Position numbers and translations under genes: made by a program. Source: Arthrobotrys musiformis (Eukaryota; Ascomycota; Orbiliomycetes; Orbiliales; Orbiliaceae). Taken from it: a stretch of 64,000 nt of DNA. This document shows positions 39,978-52,301 of the stretch, one piece after another (position 1 is the stretch's first letter; every line of letters begins with the position of its first letter). The notes under the pieces were generated by a model. The model worked only from the letters and a program-made list of their open reading frames with translations. It was not told the origin of the DNA and ran no database searches. The stretch spans positions 1,520,501 through 1,584,500 of the forward strand of contig JAVHJL010000002.1 of NCBI GenBank assembly GCA_036971715.1. Reading direction: 5' to 3'.

Positions 39978-42900
39978 ACGGGGGAAAGGAATAAAGAGTC
40001 GAAGGATAACTAAGACTTAGGCCCCTCGAGGTACTCATTGCCATAGTTGAAGAAGTGTTTAGCCACGACGGCATCCTTTTCATTTGTCAAAACTTTCTTA
40101 AGCTTTTTTTGCGTCCTTGCATTTTAGATCTCTCATTTGCATCTTGCCTGAAATACTCTTTGCTTCATTTCCCCATCGCATATACTTATACTAGAGCTCC
40201 GGGAGTAAAAGAGACCCGGAGAGAGGTAATTCAAAGTTTTTTTGTTTTTATTTTTTCATTTGTTTATTGCAATTTCGAGTTCCCTTGCCCTTCTGTCCTT
40301 TTTCTTTTATTTCTTCCGCTTTCTATCTTTTCCCCTTTCCTCCCCTAAGCACATTTATCGATACCCAACTCACGACTCAGCATCATGCCAGCAAGAAATA
40401 TACAAGAAATTGATATAACACATCAATACTACGTTACACATAAGCCTTATTATAACTCAGTCAAAATGTTACAAATTAGACGATAGTGCGACGCGTCGAC
40501 AGCGACCTAAAATCAATAGCGCGAAGCCAACGAAATTGAGGTTATCGGTGACGGCTGGTCTCGTTCCCAGCCTCACCTAGGGTGGTCCAGTGACGGCCCT
40601 TTGTTAATGCTCTTGTAAATTTTCATAGCCTCTTGCAATTGTAAGATATCTCCCACCGATCACGATAAATAGGAAATCGGCTGATCGCATGCGCACGAGA
40701 GAACCATACGTAAAAAAACGGTTAGCCTCGAATCTAGGCGCTGATAAGGGCAGGGGGATAACGCGCGTATAAACATCATCTGGATATCCCCTACCTAAGA
40801 CTAAATATTTCTCGTTATCGAGATTTTTCGGTGGTATATATATGTGTACATGTGATTGATCCTATCTTATGGCCTCCATATGTCATCAACATCTTCGGTC
40901 ATATGATCATCTACAGTATACGTGAGGCAATTAGGACACAAGACTAATCGGGACTACTGTCTTTTGGTTGCCCAAAACGGGCCTTATATTGTTGTATTTT
41001 TTGCGTTGCACATCTTGAAGCTCACGCGAACCTCAAAAAATTATCAACCACCCCAAAAATCTCCGACCACTGTCTTTTACAATCAGCCAATTGAAATCCA
41101 TATGCAATCCAATCATACGGAAGATAAACACCTCCATTGACCCGAATCGCCAATCTATCCTCCATTACGTTTTTTTACACTCTAGCCGAATCTGCACCTT
41201 GACATATCCAGCTTGCGCATGCATTACATGATAATTACAGCTTTCCCCGCGGCCGCGTGCCCTCCTCAACAATTCATACATACATACATCCAATAAACTT
41301 CCCGCGCATGACGCAGCGTAACCTTCGGTTGTTTTCAACGGTTAAAAAAAACTTATTTTCCATTGTGGTGGTGGTCCAATTGAAAAAATAACGAGGCGAA
41401 CCACTGCAATAGCCTGGGTATATAAACTAGCGCCTCTCGTTTACCGTTGGGTGCGCCATGACCATGGGTCCAGGGGAGCTCCTAGCCTTATTTCCCCCCC
41501 TCCCCTTCTGTTTCTCTCCTTTTTTTATGATAACACAGCATCGGAGAGGAACTCCGAGGAAAAATGTCGAGATTTTGAAGGGAAAAAAGCTGGGGAAAAG
41601 GGTTTGGTCCGGGTGGTGAATTTTAAAAATTTGTTACTATACTTCCCCCCCACGTGCACGTGGGATAAGCTGCATGCAGCGCGGTTGCAGGTTGGGGTCC
41701 CGAGAATCGGAGGCTGGGCGTGGTGTTGGTGCACGGATTACCATGCTATTTACGACAGGTCTCGTAGTCCATTATGGTGTATTTCTAAATGTGCATCGTG
41801 AGCCTAATGTTCCTTGTTGGAGTGTGGATGCATGTAACAGGCCCAAACTTGAGGATTGGTTATAGATAAATGTTTTATCAACATATTGAAACATAGTTTA
41901 TATTAACCGCTAGTAGACCTTGAGACTATGTATTATCGCCCGCTTTGTCCTCGTATCACTTGGATATTATTCAAATTTTATGATAACGTTGCTTATAAGC
42001 TTAACGTAACTCTCCTAGTTTGTCCACCGCTCCAATTAATTGAAGTGTCGACGAGTTACTCTCATAAGCAACATGTGTCGGAAACAAATCAGCAACACTG
42101 TAGCTACTATATCACGTCAAAGCCAATCCGGTCTTAGATTCCTAGAATAAGATCCGACTATATGATCAGCGCTACCGTATACTCCTAGGCCCCTAAGCCG
42201 TGTTAACCCGGTATCTGACTCGCGATCTCGTCCGTGTTCTGTTTCATACCCGGCCCACAAAGGGGCGACCAATGGGGTCCTGATCATATCCAATCCGAGA
42301 CTTGTAGAATGCGAAGCTAGATGTGGAGGCAATCGACCTTCTAACACCAAGACGGCTTCGATTATGTTCTCCTAAGGCCATAGACCCCTGGGCCTTCCTC
42401 TAAGATAATCCCATTAACATCCCGAGGACAAGTGTAACTAGGGTGCATTGTCCCCTAGCCTCACTGCCGTTTTCAGACCAGATGGTAATATGCGTCTTCC
42501 TAAAGCTACCCCCACCACATTGGTGATTCCTGGGTCTAAAAGGTATTGGAAATAGATTCGCTTCGATATCAACCGGTATGTAATGGTGAATTTCAAGACT
42601 GGTGACATCAAAGGAGGTATAACCCGCGAGACCAGTGTAACCGCGACTAGATAGCAATAAAAGGATCTCGAGATAGTCAAACCATAGACCTCGTCACCAT
42701 CGCTGTCATTAGGAACCTAACTGTCTCTAATTATGAATTCTAAATTTAGTCAATGGTCAGACATAGCCAGGGAAGCAGGTCTTGGGTGGGAGAAGTCGGA
42801 TACCCACAGTGGCTTAAACATTTCGCGAATAGCTGTACAGCCATCTACGTATTCTCGCTACCCAATACGTCCGTTTGCGGAGTAAACCCCGAACGTTGTA

Positions 42901-44483
42901 TACTATCGGAACGAAAAAACGGGGCGTAGAAGTTCTTCGTCGTCTATAGAGTCCAAGCCAAGCTTAGATCCCAAAAGCCAAGCTCTAACGGGACGGTATG
43001 CGCCGACTGTATCATCGGTCTTCGTCGGCAGATGTCACAAAGGTACAGCCTTCAAAATCCCCACGAAGTCCAGTGATCACGAGGAAGGCAAAAGCCCAGA
43101 GATATCTATGCGCTCATCAGCTGATATGAAATGTAGGCAGATAGCTGTCGTAGATACCTAAAGGCTATCGCGAGATACCCCTCACGCCCAAAGATACGAT
43201 AGGTAACCAACAGCAGCATAATTTAGCATAATATGTCCTACGGTTGTACCTACTCCGCTGGGAATCTCGCATCTTGATATCACAAAATCTAATATAGTTT
43301 AAAAAATCAGCAAAAATGGCCTGACAAGCAACGTATACTTGCGTTAGAGAAAGCTTGTTTTCCTCCCATGAGGCTTTAGGCTTGCATAAAATGTGGGGGA
43401 AAAAAAGAAGAAAAAGGATTACATACCTCCGACCCTTTCCAATTCGTCGGCGAATTCCTATAGATACGCAGATGCACGATGCGGCTGGATCTAATTGGCA
43501 TATGAAAAGGAAAAAAAAAATTTTCCAATGATGCCGACGTAAACTATCCGAGGGTGTGTGCGTGCTAGTTCGTTATCAGCCGGCGGACAATCCGAGCCTA
43601 CTCAACCCGAACCAAGACCAGCGAACCCGAACGGCCTCGGGATAGCTATTCCGACATTGCCGTTGTTCCCGGCATGGTACAGCGCTCCTCAACGCTTCGG
43701 CATCAAAATAACGTTTTCCAAGGAAACGAAGAGAAAGGAAGAAAAAAAGCCAAGTCCATTCGATTCGAAACGCCCGCTTTCCCCGCCCCACATCGTCTAC
43801 GAAATCAGGTCATTTCTAACGGTCTCTGGCGGTCTAGACGAGCTCTCGAGCTCGGAAATTGAGCGGGTCCAAGCACCGTTTTCTTCGAAAGGTGTTTGAC
43901 ATCACACGAATTACCGTATTGTTTTCTACCCTCGCCCAAGCGGGGAAAACGAACGACAAGAGGGGGAGAAACCGAAGCTGGGAACCTTGAACCCGCATGT
44001 CAGCCTGTCAGAGAAACCGTGCATATTGCTTGGCTCGTAGCTGTCGTTGGTCAGAGCAAAGAAACCGATGAGGGTAACCCTGTATACCTTGTTCTCACGA
44101 AAGTGGAGACCGAAAGATGCTATCATATTTGTGTTGCCGGGATGGGGTTGGCAGAAGGGTCGAAAAAGCTTGATATGAGAATGCTAAGAAATGAAGAATG
44201 GAAGATCAAGAAAACCAAGATGCGAAAGCGGTCTAGGGTATCGGCGTGTGTGCGATAATAGGAAAGAGATGAGAAAAAATTCAAATATGAAATTCCGTTG
44301 GTCCTCAAAAGATAACTCGCCAGATAAGGTATAATATATAGAGTAATTGTAACTGTCTGCCTCAGGTACTCCGCTAAAACATCCAAAAGCATAACCCACC
44401 ATAGCCCAAAAGATTCATGTAATAATACAGGGTGTTAAAAGAAAGAGCGAAAAGGAATATATAGAAAATATAAGAGCATATCT
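39978..44483. other. 4.5-kb gene desert
   Basis: This is the longest gene-free stretch. It has no protein-like frame. A copy of the dispersed motif lies at 40723-40741. The part at 43550-44250 is less A/T-rich and carries two purine-rich open frames on the plus strand (43558-43899 and 43896-44258) without domains or introns. Possible decayed transposon DNA cannot be recognised by eye. No terminal repeats were found. Confidence 0.5.
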
Positions 44484-45731
44484 TTAGTGCAGCGGTTTGC
44501 TGTCGTTTAGGTCGTAGATTCCCGTGGAGTGGTCATCTGGTACCTCCAGCTTCCTAATCTTTCCGTTGGCGACATCGTAGACAAAGCCGTGAACCTTTAG
44601 ACCTCGCTCCTTCATCGCGTCGATGACATTGGCGTTATGGAGGACATTATGGACCTGAGCCTTTGTGTGGAGCTCAACAAGTCGTCTGACTCGGAGTTCT
44701 GGGTCCTTGATGTTCTCAAGTTCGGGCATATGTTTGGAACGGACGTCCCGAATGTTCTTCAGCCAGACATCAATGAGACCAAGCTATATTAGAGAGAAAC
44801 AAAATGATGTCAGCATGGTCACTTGAGTAATTGTTTATTGGTAACACAGAGTCAATCAGAGAGTGTTTCAAGATGTATCACAACATACCTTCTTCTGGGC
44901 GCAAGCGGCAGCAACACCACCACATCCGTAGTGACCGCAGACAATAATATGTTTGACCTGAAGGACCTCAACGGCATATTGAAGAACGCTGAGCGAACTA
45001 AGATCGTTCGGCGGCAGACAATTGGCGATGTTCCTGTGGACGAAAACCTCGCCGGGCAGCAGGTTCAAGATGGTTGTCTCCGGCACACGGGAATCACTGC
45101 AGCCAAACCAGAGGATCTGCGGTTTCTGTGTTGAGGCGAGCGATGGGAACAACTCGGGATACTTTTTGCTGACGGACGACGACCAATGTTCATTTCTTGC
45201 CAAAAGAGCTTCGATCGGGTCCTCGCTGGCGAATGCTCTCTTGTTACCGCGTTTCGGCAGACCTGTTAGGGGATCGATGCCGGCGACGGCCTCATTTGGT
45301 GGCGTTGAGAGGCTTTCCTCGACGACCTCTTCGGGTTGTGTTTGTTCTGGAGCAGCAGGAGGAGGTGGAGGAGGCATTGCCTTGTTGTGCTGGGATTGAA
45401 GAGGGTGAAGCATGGTGAAGGTACGGGCCTGCAAAAGATGTTTTGATGATGGTGATAGAGATAATGATAGTGATAGTGATAGTGATGCTGATGCTGATAC
45501 TGATGAGGAATCGGGAGGAGAAGGGCGGAATGGGACGAGGGGACGATGGCGTATATTAATATTAAGATGGCCTGGCGAGCCCGTGCTCAGAAGGGATATA
45601 GACTTTCTGCCCCCACCCCCTCCAGCTCCACCAAGTGCGAGTGGAGATGATACCGGTGCAAGGTTACGGGTTAGGAGATGTGCAACCGAAGAGGAGGCCT
45701 TCTGGAGCATGCCTTGTCTCGTCCGATTCAT
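44484..45731 (-). CDS. Beta-class carbonic anhydrase with long N-terminal leader
   Basis: It interconverts CO2 and bicarbonate, supplying bicarbonate for carboxylation reactions. Two exons (45731-44889, 44783-44484) give 380 residues. The zinc site is intact: Cys211, Asp213 and Arg215 in GCSDSRVPE, then His267 and Cys270 in VCGHYGCGG. The first about 105 residues are basic and Ser/Leu-rich without acidic residues until the proline-rich linker, which suggests a mitochondrial presequence. A second in-frame Met at 107 (MLHPLQSQ) would give a shorter, probably cytosolic form. A hexanucleotide repeat in the leader encodes alternating Ser-Leu and Ser-Ala. The C-terminal part ([18 protein letters not shown]) is typical. 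Confidence 0.95.
45451..45504. repeat. Hexanucleotide-like repeat in carbonic anhydrase leader
   Basis: A run of GATAGT/GATGCT-type units encodes the alternating Ser-Leu/Ser-Ala stretch at about residues 77-93 of the carbonic anhydrase leader. It is likely to vary in length between strains without disturbing the enzyme domain. Confidence 0.85.
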
Positions 45732-47648
45732 ATGACGAGCCAGGCTGCCGCTGTACTCGGAGCTATAGTAGACGAATGGGTGTATATGTGCGTACTTACA
45801 CTGACATGCGCATACAAATCCACATACAAATCCACATACGCATACGCAGACAAAATATGGGGGTTCTCGTGCAGACAGCTGAGGGAGGGCGGGTTATAAT
45901 CGGGTGATACTAATGGTGGTGTTCTGTTGAGCTCATTCGAGGGAATGCAGAGGGAAGGTCATATTTTTCGCGAAGAAAATAAGAAAAAAACTCTTCGATG
46001 GGCTATCTCCGGCGACGGCGATGTGCTCACCTCCATTACATGTGCTTAAGCACTTCTTAGCCCAGTACCAAGTTCTTTCGTCGCTGTTGGCCTTGTTTAG
46101 CCCAAGAAAATGCCCCTTGTTCGGAGGCGTCCCTTCGAGGGTCCCTGGCTGCTGTGTGTGTGAGAGAGGTCAGTAGCGACTCCACCCCCCATGGCCACAC
46201 CTTAGCTTCCTCAACATTATTTTTACCAAACCAGCCGAGATTTCAGAGCTAAAATCTTGGGCTGTGACGACATTTGCATGCACGGCAAGGGCAAATGGAG
46301 TTCGCCAGATTACCAACTGAATCAAACCGCCTTGAACTCCCTCCTGTCTGGGCCTAGATTCGGAAATCCAACGTCAACGCACATTCTCGGTTGTGCACCT
46401 CTTGCGCCCTGTGCGACACGTGTGTGTGTATATATGTATGCAGAGGTGGTATATGTGTCAAGGTTCTGGTATCGGCGATAAATGTAAGTAATGTGAGTAA
46501 CGACGAGGTAGTGCATACCAGGGGTTGAGGTATTTGGCATCCACAACTTTCTATTGTCGACGTTACCTTGTGTACGCTGTAATGTTTGTCCTGCGTATAC
46601 CATAGACACAAAAAAAATTTTGGAAAAAAAAAAAAGAAAGGGGACCCCTTTCGTGTAAATGCGTGTTCTAAGAAATGGTGATAGAATCGTATTGTTTTGT
46701 AGGATGGTCACCAGAATGTGGCGAGACCTCCGGGTATTTCCACGGCGAGACCGGGATGAGGTGAATCCGTAAATGTGTTTAGAAGGTGTATATACCGGAG
46801 TAATACAAAAGGGTCCGAATGAAACCTCGAGAAGACTGACGAGGCCATCCACGTCGGAAATTTTTTAAAACGCTGAGTTGGCCATGGACACTCATATTTT
46901 CGGTCTGTAACTAAAAGGAACACTCTGCGAGGCCTTAGATAGGATCCTAGTTGACCGCGATCGAGGAACACGAGACCAGCAAGGCGGTTGCGTTGGGGGT
47001 ATCCATTTGCGAAATTATCAAAATCTACCGGATATTGTCAGCGAACCCGACCACCAAAAGCTCTTGTTTTCTAAAACAAAATAAGTATATTTATCTCATA
47101 CGCTAAATTATAAATTCTGCTGCTGCTGGTGTAGACTAATCGTGGTGAATTTTCTTCCGCCTTCAAGTTTCGGTTTCCGGTTGTACTAGGCCGTAGGTCA
47201 TACGCTGAAGCTTTCCTGTGCATTCCAAGCCCAAGTCGACCTAGTGTGAATAAAATATCAAATTCGAGCAGCAATCGATTGCAGGTAGTCGGTTATAACG
47301 CTACATCGATTCCCAGTCCACTTACCCTTAAGTACACGGTTGAATCCGATCTAGATGCAGATCACGACTACTATGGCTCTACGAGCGTCTATATGTGCAG
47401 GCACATGTCCACGAGACGGTGGAAGCGGATGGGGTTTGTTACTCTCATTATCAAGAGCACTGAAAATAGATTTCGACACTATCACTTGTACTAATTAAAG
47501 AAACGACGTTTAATACCATACATTTAGAACTTACTTGGAATTGTAGAGCTCTGCAAACAAGAGACTGCAAAGATGCCCTACGCGTATAGCTTTATAACTA
47601 CTTAAGTATATAGAGAGACGTAGAGCATTGAGTTCATGAGTCGGACTA
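45732..47648. other. Intergenic region, no supported gene
   Basis: The promoter of the carbonic anhydrase gene lies at the left, with a repeat of CATAC-type units near 45805-45850. The rest is A/T-rich, with poly-A at 46607-46635 and weak open frames that do not join into a gene. Confidence 0.5.
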
Positions 47649-48439
47649 CTACACATGCACCTCCACACCCACAGCTGGAACAGAGACGACCCCTCCTTCT
47701 ATTACATCTACCTCCACACCCCCAGATGGAATAGCGATGATGTCTCCTTCAACTATTCCATGTACCTTCGCCCTTTTAGTGATCTGTATGCCAAGATCCC
47801 CCAGTACCTCCTTGACAACTTGATGTATTGAAGAATAGCCTCCAGTTAGCAAAAGTACTTTCCACCCTTTACATCCAGGGAAGGTGCGCAACGGTTCCAA
47901 AGATAAATTATATAGAGTATATTAGTATTGGGGAATAATCGTATGAACGTACTGTTGTTGACCTGGCTGAAGATCGTCTCATCAAATGTCTTAAGCGTAT
48001 CACTGAACTGTGGGCAAAATATGTGCGCCATGGCAATATGATCCTCTAATTTTTCATTTAGGTCGCGGCAAACACGCAACATCTGGCCTGCAATGGAATA
48101 GGTTATATTAGAAAAGGGATATCATCTGGAATATATCAATAGGCTGCGGAACTGAGAATGTGCATCCCGTTAACCGGTACCAAGGGCCCCAATTTTATAA
48201 AATCACGGTAAAATGAAGGAACTAGGAGTGGTTGCTATAAATATATGTACGGAAAACGTACCGTTTAAAACGTGTAAATCTCTGCCCTGAAGAGCCTTGA
48301 TCCTAGTGCTCAGTCTTTGCAACCGCTCTGTTACAAATTCCGTAAGTTGAGGTGCACCCGGGGTTGGTACAGGGAGACAAATTGGGGCTGCTGCGGCAAT
48401 AATAGCGAAGATAAGAAAGAATAAAGATTGGAAGCGCAT
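47649..48439 (-). CDS. Small secreted protein with a duplicated C-terminal unit
   Basis: Three exons (48439-48262, 48087-47953, 47866-47649) give 176 residues. The first about 19 residues (MRFQSLFFLIFAIIAAAAP) are a clear signal peptide, so the product is probably secreted. A helical amphipathic part follows (LTEFVTERLQRLSTRIKALQ, MLRVCRDLNEKLEDHIAMAH), with three cysteines in the mature protein. The C-terminal end consists of two adjacent 17-residue units, VEGDIIAIPSGGVEVDV and IEGGVVSVPAVGVEVHV. The chain is small and of unknown function, with no recognised family; effector-like is only a suggestion from size and signal. The second intron acceptor (TGTAAAG) is inferred from frame. Confidence 0.72.
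47652..47753. repeat. Imperfect 51-bp tandem duplication in the secreted protein gene
   Basis: Positions 47703-47753 and 47652-47702 encode two related 17-residue units at the end of the secreted protein. Ten of 17 residues are identical and most others are conservative. Confidence 0.85.
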
Positions 48440-51143
48440 TTTCGATAATTTATTCCGGTTATGATAGAGTAAAGTCACTTGGTAAGGTTTGGTGAGTTGC
48501 TATTATATTGTAGGAGGAGTTCAACTATCTTTGTAGTGATGGTTTTAACAGAGGAAATATTGCTTCGAAAGTGGTTCTACAAGAGGACTATATACCTAGG
48601 TATATATATATACACGATTCTAGGGCACTACGCGGGCGATCAATTATTTTCAACACGAACCAGTTGAATGTGGTCTCGTACCCAGACCGCACAAAGAGGG
48701 ACCGTGAGGATTAAGCCCGCAGGAAATTTTTTGTTTTCAGCTTCATCGCAATGTGAATCCAATGGAATGCTTCGGGCGGCCCGGCCAAAACCAAATCAAG
48801 AAAAGGTCGACAATTTTCACCAATCAAACTATCGTTGTGAGTTTGAAAACCACAGCTTGCACTGCATGCTGCAGCTAGCCCATGATCACAAAAACTTCCC
48901 GCATAGGCCAAAATGGTACTAATGCATATATGCAAGCAGAAATAGCACCTGTTCGCTGATTTCACACATGGCCTCGAGGCTAGATTTCACCTTCTATTTA
49001 ATCTAAGCGCCTGTATTCAGGTCAACTTTTACCCCTCGTCAACCCGTCAACCTGCACCCCTTGCGCGGGCTGAATAGAAAAGAGTAAAACATCTATCCTG
49101 TGGCGTTGCAATTGCCATAGCCACCTCTAAACTTTCGGGTTCGAAGCTGAGTTATCATGGAATTATATATATATCTCTTAGGATCTTATTTTTCTGCACT
49201 TGAGCGATATCTAATGCTTCATAGTGATAATGATATGATGGCGAAGTAAAATTTTAAAACCCGATATTATATCAGGAATACTTAATTCGGCTCGGACCCA
49301 ATTTTCAAAAAAAAAAAAAAAAAAACCTTTTACTAAATTGACCAATCTAGCTATTACCGCAGCTTGGGCTGGATGCAGTGGTGGTGACGTCGCATGCATG
49401 ATCATAAGCTTCCCCAAAACCCAAAAGGGAAAAAAAGTTGTGAATGCGATCTATCGATCTTGCATATTCTTTAAATGTGATATCATTTTAGCGGGGTCAT
49501 TGTGTAGCGCTTTTGTCCAGCCACGACCCCGCCTACTCTTTTTGGATAGTTGATAGTAAACTGAGAATTCTATTGATCAATTTGGCATGGCGTTCTAGAC
49601 CTTTTAGGCATGCGTGCGGTATATAAGGACCCTTTACAAGCTATCACTCGATTAGTAACTTCAACGTCAACTCAGATTTCGAGGTATCCCGCACAGCATA
49701 TGATATGCACATGAGTGCACCTAGAAATTACGATAGTAAATTTGATGCTAGTTTGAAGGTATCGCAGATGAGAGAACAAATAGTATAGTACCTAAGTGAT
49801 TATTAAATAAATACTAAGGTTTTTGGGTATGCGGATATCCCAGGACTATATTTCAGTTTCTAGAGCCCTGGATCCATAGGCCATAAAAGCGGAGAGCATT
49901 TAAATTAAAGCTACCGTGCACGCAACCAGATACCCCTACCTGCCTCGTGTCATATATAAAAAAAGAGGCTAGGCTAGAATAGACTAGACTCATAGAATCT
50001 AGGTACTAGTTAATACTAATAGTGCTTATAAAGTGGGCAGCTGGAATGACGAAAGCATTCCCTTTCACTGCGGCATTGATCATGACGTTGGATCCCCTTG
50101 ACCACCAGCACTTGCATCAACGTCGACACCGACACCGACAACTCCGTCTTGCCTTCTGCTCAAGTCACCGGCGCGACATAGGCCTCCATCGCGTCTTTCT
50201 TTCGTACCAGATATTTGATTACAGCAGACGGAACGTTCGAAACGTTCGAAACTGGTTCAAACCCGATCTCAGCCGAGCGCCTGGATTCGAGGCTAGGTTT
50301 AAACTGGCCAGTCCGATGTTGCATTTTGTACCGTCACACAAAGCAACAACACGGTACTACACTATATCATATCTGGCTAAATATCTTTAGTCTCGAGGGA
50401 CAAGTTCTTACTTTATCTCGGATCTTCCGAGTATAAAATGAAGGTCGGTTTCCTATCTGGAGTGGCTGTTAGGCTATGAAATCTCTGCCAAGTTGTCACA
50501 CTAGTGATCCAAGTATGTATATGTACATGTACATACGCGTCAACTATGCAGGTAGCCGAATCACTGGGTACGAGACCAAGATCAGATTACCTATATGTCT
50601 AAATTGAACGCAGAAGAGTAGTGCACGTGTATATAATATGAATATATTCTGGAAACATTTTTTTTTTTGACTAAAACATATTCGGACTATTGGTTTCCTC
50701 ATCTGCGATGCCCATGACATGATTAATTTAGCTGCTTAAAATCATATTACATGTAACATATATAAGACTAAGCTCAGAGAACGCCAAAAGACCGATTGGA
50801 ACGATCTACCACTCCCAATTTGTGAAAAATCCACCTTCGAAACCTTATCTTTTAATCTGATCAACTTGGGGGAATTCAGGCCCATGGCCCGTTTTCCAAC
50901 CATCAGTGCCGCAGCACCTACGGAATTATCAGTTGGTGTCGATAATGACCACATCATGGTCGTCTGGGCCCCCTTTGAAGCCAATCTTGAACTGGCCCCA
51001 ATTACCCCACTCTTCATAGATTTTGCATCCTGCTTTCTGTGATTTCTCAGCACCCCATACGTCTAAAGCATACGGAAACCGCGAAAAATAGACTCGCGTA
51101 AAGCAATATAGTGATCCGCGCCGGTTGTTCGTCAGAACACTAG
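48440..51143. other. 2.7-kb A/T-rich intergenic region
   Basis: No firm gene. Features are poly-A at 49306-49324, copies of the dispersed motif at 48969-48982 and 50277-50295, and two overlapping copies of the palindromic decamer AACGTTCGAA near 50232-50250. A minus-strand open frame at the right end is listed separately. Confidence 0.5.
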
Positions 51144-51192
51144 CAGTGGCGTAACTCAGAGTTCCAAACGGTGTGGTTCTGGGGTCACTCAA
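50929..51192 (-). other. Open frame of uncertain status next to the RHS relic
   Basis: An 87-residue frame on the minus strand, directly adjoining and slightly overlapping the plus-strand RHS relic. Its composition is protein-like (GSLYCFTRVYFSRFPYALDV, GCKIYEEWGNWGQFKIGF, DDHDVVIIDTN), with few low-complexity runs. It lacks a good ATG start (the first codon appears to be GTG) and I do not recognise it. It could be a fragment of another transferred gene or a chance frame. Confidence 0.3.
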
Positions 51193-52301
51193 ACCAACCC
51201 GTCTACCCTCCTGAGAAGAAAGACCGAGTCTATACGCCCTTTGGTGCTCAAGCCCCCGACAACATCGACGATTTTCTGATTGGATTTAACGGAGAAAGAT
51301 ATGACCCTGTTACCCGAGACTATCTACTTGGGGGGTATAGGGCGTATAACCCTAACTTTGGCAGATTCTGCTCACCTGATACCATGAGTCCTTTCGGAAA
51401 GGGCGGGTTAAACTCTTACGCCTACTGCCTCAATGACCCAATCAATCGGGTGGATCCTACAGGTCATTTCAGTTTCCTTGGGATCACCGTCACCGGTAGA
51501 GACTTGGTTGTAATGGGGGTTGGAGCCGCTGTGGGCATAATGGTGGGGGCTGTTACTTGCGGCGCAGGACTCCCACTAGTGTTGTTCTCAAGCGTCCTAG
51601 CTGCCGAGGCCTCAGATGTGGCTACTGGCATGTTTTACGACGCCCTTATTGATAAGAAAGGCCCTACACTACAGAGCATACGGCAAGATGCCATAGTTGG
51701 TGCGCTAAGTGGTCTTGGTGGAGAACTTGCAGGGAGAGCCCTTGGATTTACCGTGAAGGCTCTCCGGTGGGGAGGCAGGGCAGTCTAGTCCAAATTCCTC
51801 AGTGGATTTCGCGAGGTGGAGCACCTGCGCGGGATATTTGGAAATACCCCCGAACGGATCGTCAGCCACGAGGGCGTCCACGTTTTTGACGGTGTCGCCA
51901 GCCGAGGGGATACCATTGGTATAATAGCACGCTCTGGGCCTGGAAAGATAGTACTTGATGGGAACCGGAATGTGGCCTCTAAAAAAGCTTGGGCGGATTA
52001 TATCCGCCCTGCCATCGAGCACCTTCAAAATCAACGTGCCGAACAAAATCTTGCTAGAATACCAAAGAACGGCGAAATTTACATTTTCGCCCCACATAGT
52101 GCGTTACGGGATGGCCAGACTCCAGCCTTAGGTGAGGTTGTAAGGAAGGGATCCGGTATGCGAACGCATGCACTCGCCCAACAACCTAGGCATACGATAC
52201 CTTATTATGAAGTTCCCACTCCCCAAAAGATTCAGGGATTGCGGCAGGAAAATTGGCTAGAAGAAGTATATATAGATATAGGGGACATAATTACCTTCTA
52301 A
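51144..52301 (+). pseudogene. RHS-repeat-associated core relic with a C-terminal domain, interrupted by one in-frame stop
   Basis: The frame is open from 51144, stops at TAG 51786-51788, and continues in the same frame to TAA 52299-52301. The first part contains the signature that ends bacterial RHS/YD-repeat polymorphic toxins: YTPFG, then LIGFNGERYDPVTRDYLLGG, YRAYNPNFGRFCSPD and NSYAYCLNDPINRVDPTGH. A hydrophobic glycine-rich stretch follows, as in bacterial RHS proteins. After the stop comes a domain of about 165 residues (GEIYIFAPHSALRDGQT, RHTIPYYEVPTPQKIQ) that I do not recognise but that sits where the variable effector domain normally is. There is no ATG before the core and no YD repeats upstream, so the gene is also 5'-truncated. 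It has no visible introns. I infer horizontal transfer from a bacterium followed by decay. Expression is unproven. Confidence 0.8.

Noticed and set aside
43558..44258. Two adjoining plus-strand open frames
   Set aside because: No conserved motif, no intron logic linking them, and purine-rich composition; better treated as non-coding.
51786..51805. A 20-nt GT..AG interval around the TAG of the RHS relic as an intron
   Set aside because: Far too short for a fungal intron and without a branch site.
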